From Paracoccus haematequi (lineage in GTDB: Bacteria > Pseudomonadota > Alphaproteobacteria > Rhodobacterales > Rhodobacteraceae): 64,000 nt of DNA. Below the pieces are notes generated by a model. It saw only the letters and a program-made list of their open reading frames with translations, had not been told where the DNA came from and searched no databases. Every line of letters begins with the position of its first letter. Positions within the stretch are counted from its first letter, which is position 1. Made by a program: the position numbers and the translations under genes. This document shows, piece by piece, positions 15,374-25,212 of the stretch. The stretch is from positions 1 through 64,000 of the forward strand of contig NZ_UZWE01000030.1 in the NCBI RefSeq assembly GCF_900631945.1, written 5' to 3'.

Positions 15374-16696
15374 TCAGCGCCGGAAATCGGTGGGCCTGAT
15401 CCCGTGCCGCGCCAGCTTGTCGTAAAAGGTCTTGCGCGGCAGTCGCAGCCGCGCCATCGCGGCGGTCGCGTTGCCGCCCGCCAGCCGCAGCGCATCGCGG
15501 ATCAGTTCGGCCTCGTAGGCGGCGACCAGATCCGGCAGGCCCGGCGCATCGCCGCCTTCGGGCGCGTCGAAGGGCGTCACGCCAATGGCTTGGCTTTCCG
15601 CGAAGCCGCGCAGTTCGGGCAGGTTTCCCGGCCAGCCATGCCCCGACAGCCGCGCCTTGACCGCGCCGGTCATCGCAGGCGCGGGCCGGTCCAGCCGCGC
15701 GCAAGCCGCCAGCAGGAAATGGCGATACAGCGCCGGGATGTCCTCGCGCCGCTCCGCCAGGGACGGGACCGGCAGGACGGTGCCCGACAGGCGATAGAAC
15801 AGCCGCGCGTCGAACCGCCCCTCGGCCACCCGCTGCGACAGATCGGCCTGGGTCGAAGCCAGAAGCTGCACGTCCATCGGCCGCGGCGCGGCGGCGCCGG
15901 CGGGCCAGAACTCGCCCGCCTCGACGATGGCCGACAGCCGCGCCTGCATGGCGGGCGACAGCGCGTCGACGCGGTCCAGGAACAGCACGCCCCGCTGCGC
16001 CCGCTCCAACTGCCCGGCCTGCCGGGTGCCGCGCGGTCCCATGGCGTCGCCGCCCAGAAGATCGGCGTCGAAACGCGCCTCGTCCAGGGCGTCGCAGGCC
16101 AGATGCACGAAGGCGCGGGCGCGGCGCGGGCCCTGGCGGTGGATGGCGCGGGCCACGATCAGCCTGCCCGCCCCGTCCGGGCCGGTCAGCAGGGCATTGC
16201 CCCCGGCCTGGGCCACGCGGTCAAGGGCGGTGCGCAGATGGTCCATCACCTCGCTGCCGCCCGCCAGTTCGGGAAAGCTGTCAGAGGCGTCATGGCTGGC
16301 CTGCCGCAATTCCCGGTTCTCCAGCACAAGCGCGCGGGCCGACAGCGCCCGGTTCAGCGCCGCCAGCAGCACGTCGCGCGCCACGGGCTTCGTCAGGAAG
16401 TCATAGGCACCCGCTTTCAGCGCCGTGACCGCCATCGGCACGTCGCCATGCCCGGTCAGCAGGATCACCGGCAGATCCGGGTCGATGGCGTGCAGGTGCT
16501 GGAACAGTTGCATCCCGTCCATGCCGGGCATCCTTACGTCGGACAGCACCACGCCGGGAAAATCGCGCGTCACGCCGCGCAACGCATCAGCGGCAAGGCC
16601 GAAATCCTGGACCTGCAAGCCCGCCATCCGCAGGGTCTGGACCTGGGCCGCGCGCAGATCCTCGTCATCCTCGACCAGCCGGACCAGTCCTGTCAT
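15374..16696 (-). CDS. dctD: C4-dicarboxylate response regulator, DctD/NtrC-like with degenerate ATPase domain
   Basis: 440 residues. Receiver domain (1-~120) with phosphoacceptor Asp-53 in LSDVRMPG and Lys in LTKP. AAA+ domain (~145-365), but its key motifs are broken: the Walker A position reads GPDGAGR (about 172-178; no Lys), Walker B reads VLFLDR (Arg instead of Glu), and the GAFTGA sigma-54 loop is absent (LLGGDAMGPRGTRQAG there). A Fis-type helix-turn-helix closes the protein (ALRLAGGNATAAMARLRLPRKTFYDKL). It overlaps dctB by 4 bases. It probably binds DNA under control of DctB but cannot act as an ordinary sigma-54 activator. Confidence 0.85.
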   Translation of the reverse strand: MTGLVRLVEDDEDLRAAQVQTLRMAGLQVQDFGLAADALRGVTRDFPGVVLSDVRMPGMDGMQLFQHLHAIDPDLPVILLTGHGDVPMAVTALKAGAYDFLTKPVARDVLLAALNRALSARALVLENRELRQASHDASDSFPELAGGSEVMDHLRTALDRVAQAGGNALLTGPDGAGRLIVARAIHRQGPRRARAFVHLACDALDEARFDADLLGGDAMGPRGTRQAGQLERAQRGVLFLDRVDALSPAMQARLSAIVEAGEFWPAGAAAPRPMDVQLLASTQADLSQRVAEGRFDARLFYRLSGTVLPVPSLAERREDIPALYRHFLLAACARLDRPAPAMTGAVKARLSGHGWPGNLPELRGFAESQAIGVTPFDAPEGGDAPGLPDLVAAYEAELIRDALRLAGGNATAAMARLRLPRKTFYDKLARHGIRPTDFRR

Positions 16697-18390
16697 GCGG
16701 CTCTCCTCAGCGTCAGGCGAAAGGTGGCGCCCTGCCCCCCGACCGGATCGTCGGCGGTCAGATCGCCCCCCAGATCGCGCGCGATGTCGCGAGAGATGAC
16801 CAGCCCCAGCCCAAGCCCCTGCGCCTTGCTGGTGGCGAAGGGCGCGAAAAGCTGGTCCCTGACCTGCGGCGAAAGGCCCGGACCGTTATCCGCGACGGTC
16901 AGCGTCACAAGGTCGCCTTCGGCCCGAACGGCAAGGCGGACCCAGGGATCGGGCCGGTCCTCCTGCGCCTCGAAGGCGTTGGTCAGCAGGTTGACCAGGA
17001 TCTGCTCGACCCGCACCCGCTCTCCCAGGATGGCCAGCCCTTCGGGAATGTCGGGCAGGTGCACCGGCATGTCGCTGGCCTTGCGGCGGCTGGCGGTCAG
17101 CAGCAGCGACGCCTCGATCACCGGGCGCAGGGGCACGGCGCCCACCTGACCCGTGGCCTTGCGGGCAAAGCCGCGAAGCTGGTCGGTGATCTGGCCGATC
17201 CGGTCGGCCATGCGGGTGATGCGGGACAGGTTGTCAACCGCCGGGCCATCGGGGGCCATGGCCTGGCCGTTTTCGGCCAGCAGGCGGATCGTCGCCAGGG
17301 GCTGGTTGATCTCGTGCGCGACACCGGCGGTGATCTGGCCCATGGTGGCCAGCTTGTTCGCCTGCACCAGGTCGGCTTGCATCTGCGCCAGCCGCTGCTG
17401 GGCCAACTGGCGTTCGCGCATCTCTTGCGACAGGTCGCGGGTGCGTTCGGCGACGGCGCGTTCCAGTTCGGCGCGATAGGCGCGGTCGGCATCGGCCCTG
17501 CGCGCGGCGCGCAGCCGCGACCGCCGGGCCTGTTCGGCAAGCGCGGCCAGCAGCAGCACCGCGAGCGCAGCCGCACCGGCGGCATAAAGCGCGGTCTGCC
17601 GCGCCTCGTGCATCGGCAGGTTCATGGACAGCGTCCAGCCCGTCCCGCGCACCGGCAGGGCGATCGCCAGGCTGTCATCCTGGGCCACAGGTCCGGTTGT
17701 GAAACGCCGCCCCGGTTCGGTGGTGATGATGATGCGGCCACCGGCTTCGGTCACATGGGTGGCATTGGGGCTGCGCGCCCAAGCGGCCTCCAACGCGTCG
17801 AATTGCACCTTGACAACCACCACCCCCAGCAACGCCGCGCCGTCCCTAATATCATGGGACAGGTACAGCCCCGGCTGCCCGCTGACGGTGCCAAGCGCGA
17901 ATTCCATCGCGGTCGGGTTGGCGCGCCGGAAATAGTCGCGGAAGCTGTAGTCGTGGCCCAGAAAGCTGTCAGGCTGGTTCCAATTCGACGCGGCGATGGT
18001 GCGCCCGGTGGGGTCCATCAGGTACAGGACCGTGCTTTGCGTCTCGGCCCGCAGCCGCTCCAGCTTGGCGGATGCGGCGTCGTCGGTGTCGGAACCCTGC
18101 CGAAGCGTGGCCCGGATCATCGCGTCATCCGCCAGAATCGCCACCACGGCGCGCTGCCGGTCCAGGATGCTTTCCAGCGTCAGCGCCCGCGACTGCGCGG
18201 CGGCCATGCCCTCGTCCCGCAGGCTGTCCAGAGCGCCCGCCCGGACTCCCCAAAAGACCGCCGCAGGAACCAGCACCAGCAGCGCAAGGGCCAGCAGCGC
18301 CAGCCATCCCGCCGCGCGCGACAAGGGCGGCGAATCGTCCGTGCTGGGCAAGGCATCCTGCAAATCCGCGCGCCTCCGGCTTTTTGGCAA
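16693..18390 (-). CDS. dctB: C4-dicarboxylate sensor histidine kinase DctB
   Basis: 565 residues. TM1 (about 29-50), a periplasmic double-PAS sensor (about 51-265) containing [11 protein letters not shown], the conserved dicarboxylate-sensor segment, then TM2 (about 268-286), a coiled linker, the H box [14 protein letters not shown] (phospho-acceptor His-359) and an HATPase with [16 protein letters not shown] and [10 protein letters not shown]. It phosphorylates DctD, whose gene overlaps by 4 bases. The start is a TTG preceded by AAGGAAA. It is divergent from dctA across 185 bases. Confidence 0.93.
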   Translation of the reverse strand: MPKSRRRADLQDALPSTDDSPPLSRAAGWLALLALALLVLVPAAVFWGVRAGALDSLRDEGMAAAQSRALTLESILDRQRAVVAILADDAMIRATLRQGSDTDDAASAKLERLRAETQSTVLYLMDPTGRTIAASNWNQPDSFLGHDYSFRDYFRRANPTAMEFALGTVSGQPGLYLSHDIRDGAALLGVVVVKVQFDALEAAWARSPNATHVTEAGGRIIITTEPGRRFTTGPVAQDDSLAIALPVRGTGWTLSMNLPMHEARQTALYAAGAAALAVLLLAALAEQARRSRLRAARRADADRAYRAELERAVAERTRDLSQEMRERQLAQQRLAQMQADLVQANKLATMGQITAGVAHEINQPLATIRLLAENGQAMAPDGPAVDNLSRITRMADRIGQITDQLRGFARKATGQVGAVPLRPVIEASLLLTASRRKASDMPVHLPDIPEGLAILGERVRVEQILVNLLTNAFEAQEDRPDPWVRLAVRAEGDLVTLTVADNGPGLSPQVRDQLFAPFATSKAQGLGLGLVISRDIARDLGGDLTADDPVGGQGATFRLTLRRAA

Positions 18391-18399
18391 GGTGTTTCC

Positions 18400-18434
18400 T
18401 TTTCCACACTAGCAGGATCCTCCTGTGCGGAAAA
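18400..18434. promoter_or_regulatory. Inverted repeat between dctB and dctA, likely regulator site
   Basis: TTTTCCACAC (18400-18409) and GTGCGGAAAA (18425-18434) form a 10-bp repeat with one mismatch around a spacer containing the palindrome AGGATCCT. It lies 10 bases upstream of the dctB start and 142 bases upstream of dctA, a normal place for a DctD upstream activating site. I found no -24/-12 sigma-54 promoter (TGGCAC-N5-TTGCA) between it and dctA. Confidence 0.5.
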
Positions 18435-18575
18435 CCACACGGATTCGCCACCCCAATTGAGAGAAACAGCCATGTTTTCAGCGCATTGCCGCTATGCCGC
18501 AAGTTTTTTGGGCTGCCCTGCCAAAGTCTTAAGATGCGTCATCCAATCGACATACAGGCAGGAGGAGGCCTTCCC

Positions 18576-19946
18576 ATGCAGCTGGATACATCCGCGCACC
18601 CCGTGGCCCATGACAAGCGGCCGTTTTATCGGCACCTGTACTTCCAGGTCATCATCGCGATCACGGCGGGCGCGTTGCTGGGCCATTTCTATCCGCAAAC
18701 GGGCGAGGCGCTGAAGCCCCTGGGCGACGGCTTCATCAAGCTGGTCAAGATGATCATCGCGCCGGTGATCTTCCTGACCCTCGTGACCGGGCTGGCGGGC
18801 ATGGGATCGCTGCGCGGCGTGGGTTCGGTGGTGGGCAAGGCGTTTGCCTATTTCCTGACCTTCTCGACCCTGGCGCTGATCGTCGGGCTGATCGTGGCGA
18901 ACGTGGTCCGGCCGGGCGCGGGCATGAACATCGACCCGGCCTCGCTGGATGCCTCGGCCGTGGCGGGCTATGCGGAAAAGGCGCATGATACCTCGCTGAT
19001 CGGCTTCGTCATGGGGATCATTCCCGACACGCTGGTCTCGGCCTTCGTCGAGGGCAATATCCTGCAGGTGCTGTTCGTCGCGATCCTGTTCGGCATCGGC
19101 CTGATCATGGTCGGCGAAAAGGGCAAGCCCGTCCTGAACATCCTGGAATCGGCCAGCTTCGCGATCTTCCGCGTCGTCGACATCCTGATGAAGGCCGCAC
19201 CCATCGGCGCCTTCGGGGCCTTTGCCTTCACCATCGGCAAATACGGCATCGCGTCGATCATGAACCTGGCGATGCTGGTGGGCACCTTCTACCTGACCTC
19301 GGCCCTGTTCGTGATCGTGATCCTGGGCACTGTCTGCGTGCTGAACGGCTTCTCGATCTTCCGGCTGATCTCGTATCTCAAGGCCGAGATCTTGCTGGTC
19401 CTGGGCACGTCCTCGTCGGAATCGGCGCTGCCCTCGCTGATGGAGAAGATGGAAAAGGCGGGCTGCGCGCGCCCCGTGGTGGGTCTGGTCGTGCCGACCG
19501 GCTACAGCTTCAACCTGGACGGCACCAACATCTACATGACGCTGGCCGCGCTGTTCATCGCCCAGGCAACGAACACCGACCTGACGCTGTCCCAGCAAAT
19601 CCTGCTGCTGGCCGTCGCGATGCTGTCGTCCAAGGGCGCGGCGGGCGTTACCGGGGCGGGCTTCATCACCCTGGCCGCCACGCTGTCGGTGGTGCCGACC
19701 GTTCCCGTCGCCGGGATGGCGCTGATCCTGGGCGTTGACCGCTTCATGTCGGAATGCCGGTCGATCACCAACTTCATCGGCAACGCGGTCGCCACGGTGG
19801 TCGTCAGCCGCTGGCACGGCGCCTTCGACCGCGATCAGTTCGAGGCCGCTTTGGGCGGCCGCGCCGACGGCGGCTATGCCTCGCCCGTTACCGGCCTGGC
19901 CGTGCATCCCGCAGGCCTGCAACTGGGCGAATCCAGCGCGGACTGA
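18576..19946 (+). CDS. dctA: C4-dicarboxylate:cation symporter DctA
   Basis: 456 residues, eight transmembrane helices plus re-entrant loops. Family signatures: [20 protein letters not shown], the serine-rich re-entrant [12 protein letters not shown], and [13 protein letters not shown] with the substrate-binding Asn. Takes up succinate, fumarate and malate with protons or sodium. ATG at 18576 has the strong site AGGAGGAGG ahead. Divergent from its regulators dctBD. A strong terminator follows. Confidence 0.95.
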   Translation: MQLDTSAHPVAHDKRPFYRHLYFQVIIAITAGALLGHFYPQTGEALKPLGDGFIKLVKMIIAPVIFLTLVTGLAGMGSLRGVGSVVGKAFAYFLTFSTLALIVGLIVANVVRPGAGMNIDPASLDASAVAGYAEKAHDTSLIGFVMGIIPDTLVSAFVEGNILQVLFVAILFGIGLIMVGEKGKPVLNILESASFAIFRVVDILMKAAPIGAFGAFAFTIGKYGIASIMNLAMLVGTFYLTSALFVIVILGTVCVLNGFSIFRLISYLKAEILLVLGTSSSESALPSLMEKMEKAGCARPVVGLVVPTGYSFNLDGTNIYMTLAALFIAQATNTDLTLSQQILLLAVAMLSSKGAAGVTGAGFITLAATLSVVPTVPVAGMALILGVDRFMSECRSITNFIGNAVATVVVSRWHGAFDRDQFEAALGGRADGGYASPVTGLAVHPAGLQLGESSAD

Positions 19947-19965
19947 TCCGCCGCCACCGACCCCG

Positions 19966-19995
19966 AAAGGCGCCGCGGCGATGCGGCGCCTTTTT
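19966..19995. terminator. Bidirectional terminator between dctA and the dehydrogenase gene
   Basis: A 9-bp perfect stem (AGGCGCCGC / GCGGCGCCT) is followed by five T residues on the + strand and by a short T-run on the minus strand. It ends the dctA transcript and, read the other way, the long minus-strand liv operon. Confidence 0.85.
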
Positions 19996-20002
19996 CCGTG
20001 GC

Positions 20003-20962
20003 TCAGACCAGCACGTCGATCCCCTGGGGCGGCGTGCCCTGCTGCACCGCCAGCAGGTTCGTCATCATCCGCCTGACCGAGGGCGCAAAACCGCCCGCAT
20101 CCAGCGCCGCCAGATGCGGGGTCAGGACCACGGGGTCCAGGCCCAGCAGGGGATTGTCGGGCTGGATCGGCTCGACCGAGAAGACGTCGATGCCGGCGCC
20201 GCGCAGGCGGCCTTCGCGGATGGCCTGGGCCAGATCGGATTCCACCAGAACCCCGCCGCGCGCGGCGTTGACCAGAATCGCGTCGGGCTTCATCAGCGCC
20301 AGCCGGTCGCGGTCGATCAGGTTGCGGGTGCTGTCGTTCAGATCGCAGTTCAGCGTCACCACGTCCGAGGCCGCCAGCAACTGATCCAGCGGCGCAAAGT
20401 GAAGGCCAAGCGCGGCTTCCTCGTCCACGGGCAAGGGGGTGCGCTTGGCATAGAGGATCGGGCAGCCGAAGCCCCGCAGCAGCCGCGCCAGGGCCTTGCC
20501 GATATGGCCCATGCCGACAATGCCGACCGTGCGCCCCGACAGCGTGGTCGAGCTTGGCGCCACCTGCCCCTTGGGCCAGCCGCCCTGGGCGATCCCCAGA
20601 TGCCCGCGCGCGATGTTGCGGTTGACGGCCAGGATCAGGCCCAGCGTCGTTTCCGCCACCGCGACCGCATTCGACCCGGTGGTGCGGAACACGCGCACCC
20701 CATGCCTGCGCGCCGCGTCCAGGTCGATGGAATCATAGCCCACGCCCCATTTGTGAACCGCCCGCAACCCCGGCACGGCCATCATCGCCGCCGTCACCGG
20801 CATGTCGCCGGTAATGGCAAAGCTGGCCCCTTGCAGCGCGGCAAGCTGGTCCTGCGGGCTGCGCGAGGCCGCCGTGGTCAGCACCCAGCCCTGCGGCAGG
20901 AACGGCCGGATGCGATCCAGCCGGTCGGGGGCAGCGGGGTCCAGCAGAACAACCTGTGTCAT
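20003..20962 (-). CDS. D-2-hydroxyacid dehydrogenase, NAD(P)-dependent
   Basis: 319 residues. Rossmann motif GIVGMGHIGKALA (about 145-157), catalytic Arg in NAARGG, Glu in DVFSVEP and His in TPHLAA, the standard set for the 2-hydroxyacid dehydrogenase family (interconverts 2-keto and D-2-hydroxy acids). Substrate unknown. It is the last gene of a minus-strand operon that begins with a liv-type importer, 6 bases after the gamma-glutamyltransferase gene, which hints that it acts on the product of an imported amino-acid-like compound. Confidence 0.85.
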   Translation of the reverse strand: MTQVVLLDPAAPDRLDRIRPFLPQGWVLTTAASRSPQDQLAALQGASFAITGDMPVTAAMMAVPGLRAVHKWGVGYDSIDLDAARRHGVRVFRTTGSNAVAVAETTLGLILAVNRNIARGHLGIAQGGWPKGQVAPSSTTLSGRTVGIVGMGHIGKALARLLRGFGCPILYAKRTPLPVDEEAALGLHFAPLDQLLAASDVVTLNCDLNDSTRNLIDRDRLALMKPDAILVNAARGGVLVESDLAQAIREGRLRGAGIDVFSVEPIQPDNPLLGLDPVVLTPHLAALDAGGFAPSVRRMMTNLLAVQQGTPPQGIDVLV

Positions 20963-20968
20963 GTCACC

Positions 20969-22567
20969 TCAGATCACGAAGCGGATGCCGGGCCGCGCCA
21001 ATCCGCCGCCCTGCGCCATCACGGTGCCGTCCGCGCGCCAACAGGCAGCGCCCGTCATCATCCCGTCCGGCGCAAAGCCGATGGCATTCATGCCGCCGCC
21101 GATGGTCTTGACCAGCCGCACGTCATGGCCCCGCGCGCGCATGGCCTCGGCCTGCGGGGCATAGGCGGGTTCCAGTTCCAGGTGATGGCCCTCGGTCCAC
21201 AGGCGCGGCGCCTCGACCGCCTGTTGCAGGGTCATGCCGTGGTCGATCAGGTTGACGATGGCCTGCATGGCGGACGGGAAAATCCGCACCGCCCCCGGCA
21301 GGCCGAGGGCATAGAGCGGCTGTCCGTTCCGCAGCACCATCATCGGCGCCATCGAGGTCGGCACCCGCTTGCCCGGCGCCACCGACAGCGCCCGACCGGG
21401 CCGGGGATCATAGTTCAGCATATAGTTGTTGGGGATGATCCCCGTCCCCGGCACCATGAAGCAGGCGCCCCACAGCCCGTTGATCGTATGCGTGGCGCTG
21501 ACGATGATGCCGTCGCGGTCAGCCGCCGTGACATGGGTCGTGTCGCGGCTTTCATGTGGCAACCGCCGCCGTGCATAGTCCTTGCTGGTGAAGCGATCCA
21601 CCGGCACATCCACGAAATCGGGATCGCCGGATGCGGCGCGCCGATCCTCGAACGCAAGCGCGATGGCCCGCGCCATCAGATCCATCGTGTCGGGATGGCC
21701 AAATCCCATGCCGCGCAGGTCGAAGGGTTCCAGCATGTTCAGCATCTGGACGATATGGACACCCGAGGACGCGGGCGGCGGCGGGCCGACGATGGTGTGG
21801 CCCCGATAGCTGCCGAAGATCGGTTCGCGTTCAACGGCGCCCGCGTCTTTCAGATCGGCCAGGGTGACATGGCCCCCATCGGCCAGCCGGTCCGCCAGAG
21901 CGCGGCCCAGATCGCCTCCGTGCAGCGCCTCGTCACCCTGCGCCTGGATCAGCCGCAGGCTTTGGGCATAGTCGCCCATCACCAGCCGTGCGCCCGGCGC
22001 CAGCGGCGCACCGTCCGGCAGCAGCAAGCGGGCGATTTCGGGATCGGCGCGCAGGTCTGCCTCGTGTTCGCGGATCGCGCCGTGCAGATAGGGGCTGACG
22101 ATAAACCCGCGCGCGGCGGCGCGGATCGCCGGTTCCACCACATCGGCCCAGGGCAGCCGCCCGTATCGCCGCTGCATCAGGAACCAGCCGCGCAGATTGC
22201 CCGGCACGGCCACCGCCGAAGGGCCGACCCGGTTCCGCCGACCCTCGGTCTCCATATAGGCGTCGGGCAGGTCCGAGACCGGCGTGAACATGTCCGGCCG
22301 CGCGCCCTGCCCCGCGACCGACAGCGCGTCGATCACCACATGCCGCCCGTCCGCCAGCCGCAGATGCGCGATGCCGCCGCCCGCAATGCCGACCATCATC
22401 GGCTCCACCACCGTCAGCGTCAGCAGCGCGGCCACGGCGGCGTCCACGGCATTGCCGCCGATGGCCAGCATCTCGGATCCCGCGGCGGAACCCAACGGCG
22501 CGTTCGTCACGACGACGCCCAGGGCGCCGCTGGCGGGGCGCTTTTCGCAGGTGAAGGGCAAGGCCAT
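20969..22567 (-). CDS. Gamma-glutamyltransferase family Ntn-hydrolase
   Basis: 532 residues. The autocatalytic cleavage site reads DTTHVTAADRDG (the nucleophile is the Thr at the start of the new small subunit), followed by SATHTINGLWGA, PNNYMLNYDPRPG and KRVPTSMAPMMV. The large subunit has the GGNAVDAAVAALLTL motif. There is no signal peptide, so a cytoplasmic, catabolic member is likely rather than periplasmic glutathione salvage. It lies in the operon with an ABC importer and GMC oxidoreductase; the substrate could be a gamma-glutamyl intermediate of amine catabolism. Confidence 0.85.
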   Translation of the reverse strand: MALPFTCEKRPASGALGVVVTNAPLGSAAGSEMLAIGGNAVDAAVAALLTLTVVEPMMVGIAGGGIAHLRLADGRHVVIDALSVAGQGARPDMFTPVSDLPDAYMETEGRRNRVGPSAVAVPGNLRGWFLMQRRYGRLPWADVVEPAIRAAARGFIVSPYLHGAIREHEADLRADPEIARLLLPDGAPLAPGARLVMGDYAQSLRLIQAQGDEALHGGDLGRALADRLADGGHVTLADLKDAGAVEREPIFGSYRGHTIVGPPPPASSGVHIVQMLNMLEPFDLRGMGFGHPDTMDLMARAIALAFEDRRAASGDPDFVDVPVDRFTSKDYARRRLPHESRDTTHVTAADRDGIIVSATHTINGLWGACFMVPGTGIIPNNYMLNYDPRPGRALSVAPGKRVPTSMAPMMVLRNGQPLYALGLPGAVRIFPSAMQAIVNLIDHGMTLQQAVEAPRLWTEGHHLELEPAYAPQAEAMRARGHDVRLVKTIGGGMNAIGFAPDGMMTGAACWRADGTVMAQGGGLARPGIRFVI

Positions 22568-22615
22568 GCTGTTCCCGTCTTTCGCGGGCAGCTTAGGCGG
22601 CGGGGGAAGGCGGGA

Positions 22616-24214
22616 TCAACCCCGCGCATCCTCCAGCATCATCCGCGCGGCCTTTTCGGCGATCATCATCACCGGCGCGTTGGTATTGCCGCTGGTGATT
22701 GTCGGCATGATCGAGGCATCCGCGATCCGCAGCCGCCCAAGCGCCCGCATCCGCAGGCGCGGATCCACGACCGCGCCGTCATCCGTGCCCATGCGGCAGG
22801 TGCCGACCGGGTGGAAGATCGTGGTGCCGACCGCGCCCGCCGCGCGGACCAGATCGTCGTCGGTCTGAAAGGCGATGCCCGGCACATGCTCGCTGGGATC
22901 GAAGCGCGTAAAGGCGGGCTGCGCGGCGATCTTGCGCGCCAGCCGGATCGCGCGCACGGCCACGTCCCGGTCGCCGGGGGTAGACAGGTAATTCGGCCGG
23001 ATCGCCGGATGGGCGCGGAAATCAGGGCCGGTGACATGGACCGAACCCCGGCTTTCGGGCCGCAGGTTGCAGACGCTGGCCGTCATCGCCGGGAAGGGGT
23101 GGACCGGATCGCCGAACTTGTCCAGGCTGACCGGCTGGACGTGGAATTCCAGATCCGCCGTGGCCTTGTCGGGGCCGGATTTCGCGAAGATGCCCAACTG
23201 GCTGGGGGCCATCGACATCGGACCGGACCGCTTCAGCAGGTATTCCAGCCCGATGGACGCGCGGCCCAACAGCCGCGAGGCCTTTTCGTTCAGTGTCGGC
23301 ACGCCCTTGACCTTGTAGACCAGCCGCAGTTGCAGATGATCCTGAAGGTTCTCGCCCAGATCCGGCACCTCGATCTGCGGGGCGATGCCTGCGGCTTGCA
23401 GCACCTCGCCCCGGCCCACGCCGGATTGTTCCAGAACCTGAACGGATCCGATGGCCCCCGCCGACAGCACGGTCTCGCGCACCGCCCGGACCTGAACCCG
23501 CTGGCCCTGATGGTGGAAGACGACGCCCCTGACTTCACCCTGTTCGATCACCAGCCGCTCGACCTCGGCGCTTGTCAGCACGCGCAGGTTGGGGCGCGAC
23601 AGCACCGGGCGCAGGAAGGCCTTGGCCGCGCTCCACCGCCATCCAGCGCGTTGGGTCACGTCGAAATAGCCGCCGCCCTCGTTGTCGCCCCGGTTGAAAT
23701 CATCCGTGCGCGGGATGCCCGCCTGTTCCGCCGCCTCCATGAAGGCGTCCAGAACGGCCCAGCGGACGCGGGCGGTTTCCACCCGCAATTCGCCGCCCGA
23801 GCCATGGGCGTCGTCGGCGCCGCGATAGAAATCCTCTTGCGCCTTGAACAGCGGCAGGATGTCGTCCCAGCCCCAACCGGTGCAACCCATCTGGCGCCAG
23901 TGGTCGTAATCCGCCGCCTGACCGCGCATATAGATCATGCCGTTGATCGACGAACAGCCGCCCAGCACCCGGCCCCGCGGATAGAGCAGAGACCGCCCCC
24001 CCAGCCCTACCTCGGCCTGGGTCTTGAAGCCCCAGTCGGTGCGCGGGTTGCCGATGCAATACAGGTATCCGACCGGAATATGGATCCAGTGGTAATTGTC
24101 TCGGCCACCCGCTTCCAGCAACAGCACCCGCGCCCTGGGATCGGCGGACAGGCGGTTCGCCAGGACGCAACCGGCGCTCCCCGCGCCGATGACGATGTAA
24201 TCGTAGCTTTCCAT
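22616..24214 (-). CDS. GMC family FAD-dependent oxidoreductase (choline/alcohol dehydrogenase-like)
   Basis: 532 residues. N-terminal FAD motif YIVIGAGSAGCVLANRLS with the downstream LLLEAGG, GMC signature 1 near PRGRVLGGCSSINGMIYMRG, signature 2 GAIGSVQVLEQSGVG, and the catalytic C-terminal HPVGTCRMG plus GNTNAP. Oxidises a primary alcohol such as choline or a related compound. The ATG overlaps the livM stop by one base. The specific substrate is not readable. Confidence 0.88.
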   Translation of the reverse strand: MESYDYIVIGAGSAGCVLANRLSADPRARVLLLEAGGRDNYHWIHIPVGYLYCIGNPRTDWGFKTQAEVGLGGRSLLYPRGRVLGGCSSINGMIYMRGQAADYDHWRQMGCTGWGWDDILPLFKAQEDFYRGADDAHGSGGELRVETARVRWAVLDAFMEAAEQAGIPRTDDFNRGDNEGGGYFDVTQRAGWRWSAAKAFLRPVLSRPNLRVLTSAEVERLVIEQGEVRGVVFHHQGQRVQVRAVRETVLSAGAIGSVQVLEQSGVGRGEVLQAAGIAPQIEVPDLGENLQDHLQLRLVYKVKGVPTLNEKASRLLGRASIGLEYLLKRSGPMSMAPSQLGIFAKSGPDKATADLEFHVQPVSLDKFGDPVHPFPAMTASVCNLRPESRGSVHVTGPDFRAHPAIRPNYLSTPGDRDVAVRAIRLARKIAAQPAFTRFDPSEHVPGIAFQTDDDLVRAAGAVGTTIFHPVGTCRMGTDDGAVVDPRLRMRALGRLRIADASIMPTITSGNTNAPVMMIAEKAARMMLEDARG

Positions 24215-25212
24215 CAGTTTTCGGCCCTGAACCCAATCTTGCGGCCCAGCTTGCTGGCGAAGAATTCGCCGATCAGGCCGCGGCGGAAGACCAGCACGCA
24301 GACCATGAACACCACGCCGGTGATGATCGTGACCGGAAAGTCCGAGGTGGCGAGGTAGTTCTGCAAGGTGACCACCAGCCCGGCGCCGACGACCGGCCCG
24401 GCCAAAGTGCCGATGCCGCCCAGAAGGGTCATCAGGATCACCTCGCCCGACATCTGCCAGGACACGTCGGTCAGCGTCGCGAACTGGAAGATCAGCGCCT
24501 TGACGCCCCCCGCCAGCCCGGCAAGCGCCGCCGACATCACGAAGGCCCCCAGCTTGTAGCGGCTGACCGAATAGCCCAGCGAGATCGCCCGCTGTTCGTT
24601 TTCCCGAATCGACTTCAGGATCATGCCGAAGGGCGAGTTCACGAAGCGCCAGATGATCAGCAGACCCAGGATGAACACCGCCAGCACGAAGTAGTACATG
24701 GTCATCGTGTCGGACAGGTCGAACAGGCCGAACAGGCGGCCGCGCGGCACGGACTGGATCCCGTCCTCGCCATGGGTGAAGCCCGCTTGCAGGCAGAAGA
24801 AGAAGAACATCTGCGACAGGGCCAGGGTGATCATGGCGAAATAGATGCCCTGGCGGCGGATGGCGATGGCGCCCATCACCAACCCCAGGGCGGCGGCACC
24901 CAGGACGCCCAGCAGGATTCCGGCCTCGGGCGGCCAGCCCCAGACCTTGACCGCATGGGCGGTGAAATAGGCCGCCCCGCCGAAGAACGCGGCGTGGCCG
25001 AAGGACAGCAGGCCCGTGTAGCCCAGCAGCAGGTTGAAGGCCGCCGCGAAGAGGCCGAAGGCCAGCAGCTTCATCAGGAAGATCGGATACAGGAACTGCG
25101 GTGCCAGCAGCAGCGCGGCCGCGATCACCGCCAGCAGCGCCAGCCGGATCCAGCCGGAACGGGGGTGGACGGCGATCTGTTCGGTGGCGATGGGTTCGGA
25201 TTTGCCGGACAT
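24214..25212 (-). CDS. livM: Branched-chain amino acid-type ABC permease LivM
   Basis: 332 residues, about nine transmembrane helices (for example FGLFAAAFNLLLGYTGLLSFGHAAFFG, the family hallmark). The N-terminal cytoplasmic extension is hydrophilic. The MTLLGGIGTLAGPVVGAG loop near the C-terminus is conserved in LivM. It pairs with LivH. ATGA overlap to livH upstream, one-base overlap to the oxidoreductase downstream. Confidence 0.9.
   Translation of the reverse strand: MSGKSEPIATEQIAVHPRSGWIRLALLAVIAAALLLAPQFLYPIFLMKLLAFGLFAAAFNLLLGYTGLLSFGHAAFFGGAAYFTAHAVKVWGWPPEAGILLGVLGAAALGLVMGAIAIRRQGIYFAMITLALSQMFFFFCLQAGFTHGEDGIQSVPRGRLFGLFDLSDTMTMYYFVLAVFILGLLIIWRFVNSPFGMILKSIRENEQRAISLGYSVSRYKLGAFVMSAALAGLAGGVKALIFQFATLTDVSWQMSGEVILMTLLGGIGTLAGPVVGAGLVVTLQNYLATSDFPVTIITGVVFMVCVLVFRRGLIGEFFASKLGRKIGFRAEN

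Noticed and set aside
18435..18575. Sigma-54 promoter for dctA
   Set aside because: No TGGCAC-N5-TTGCA-like element with the right spacing in the gap.
19754..24358. A 1534-codon open frame on the + strand
   Set aside because: It runs antisense to four clear genes (dctA end, dehydrogenase, transferase, oxidoreductase). Its composition (Arg, His, Gln, Pro runs) is the usual shadow of a high-GC gene's third-position bias.
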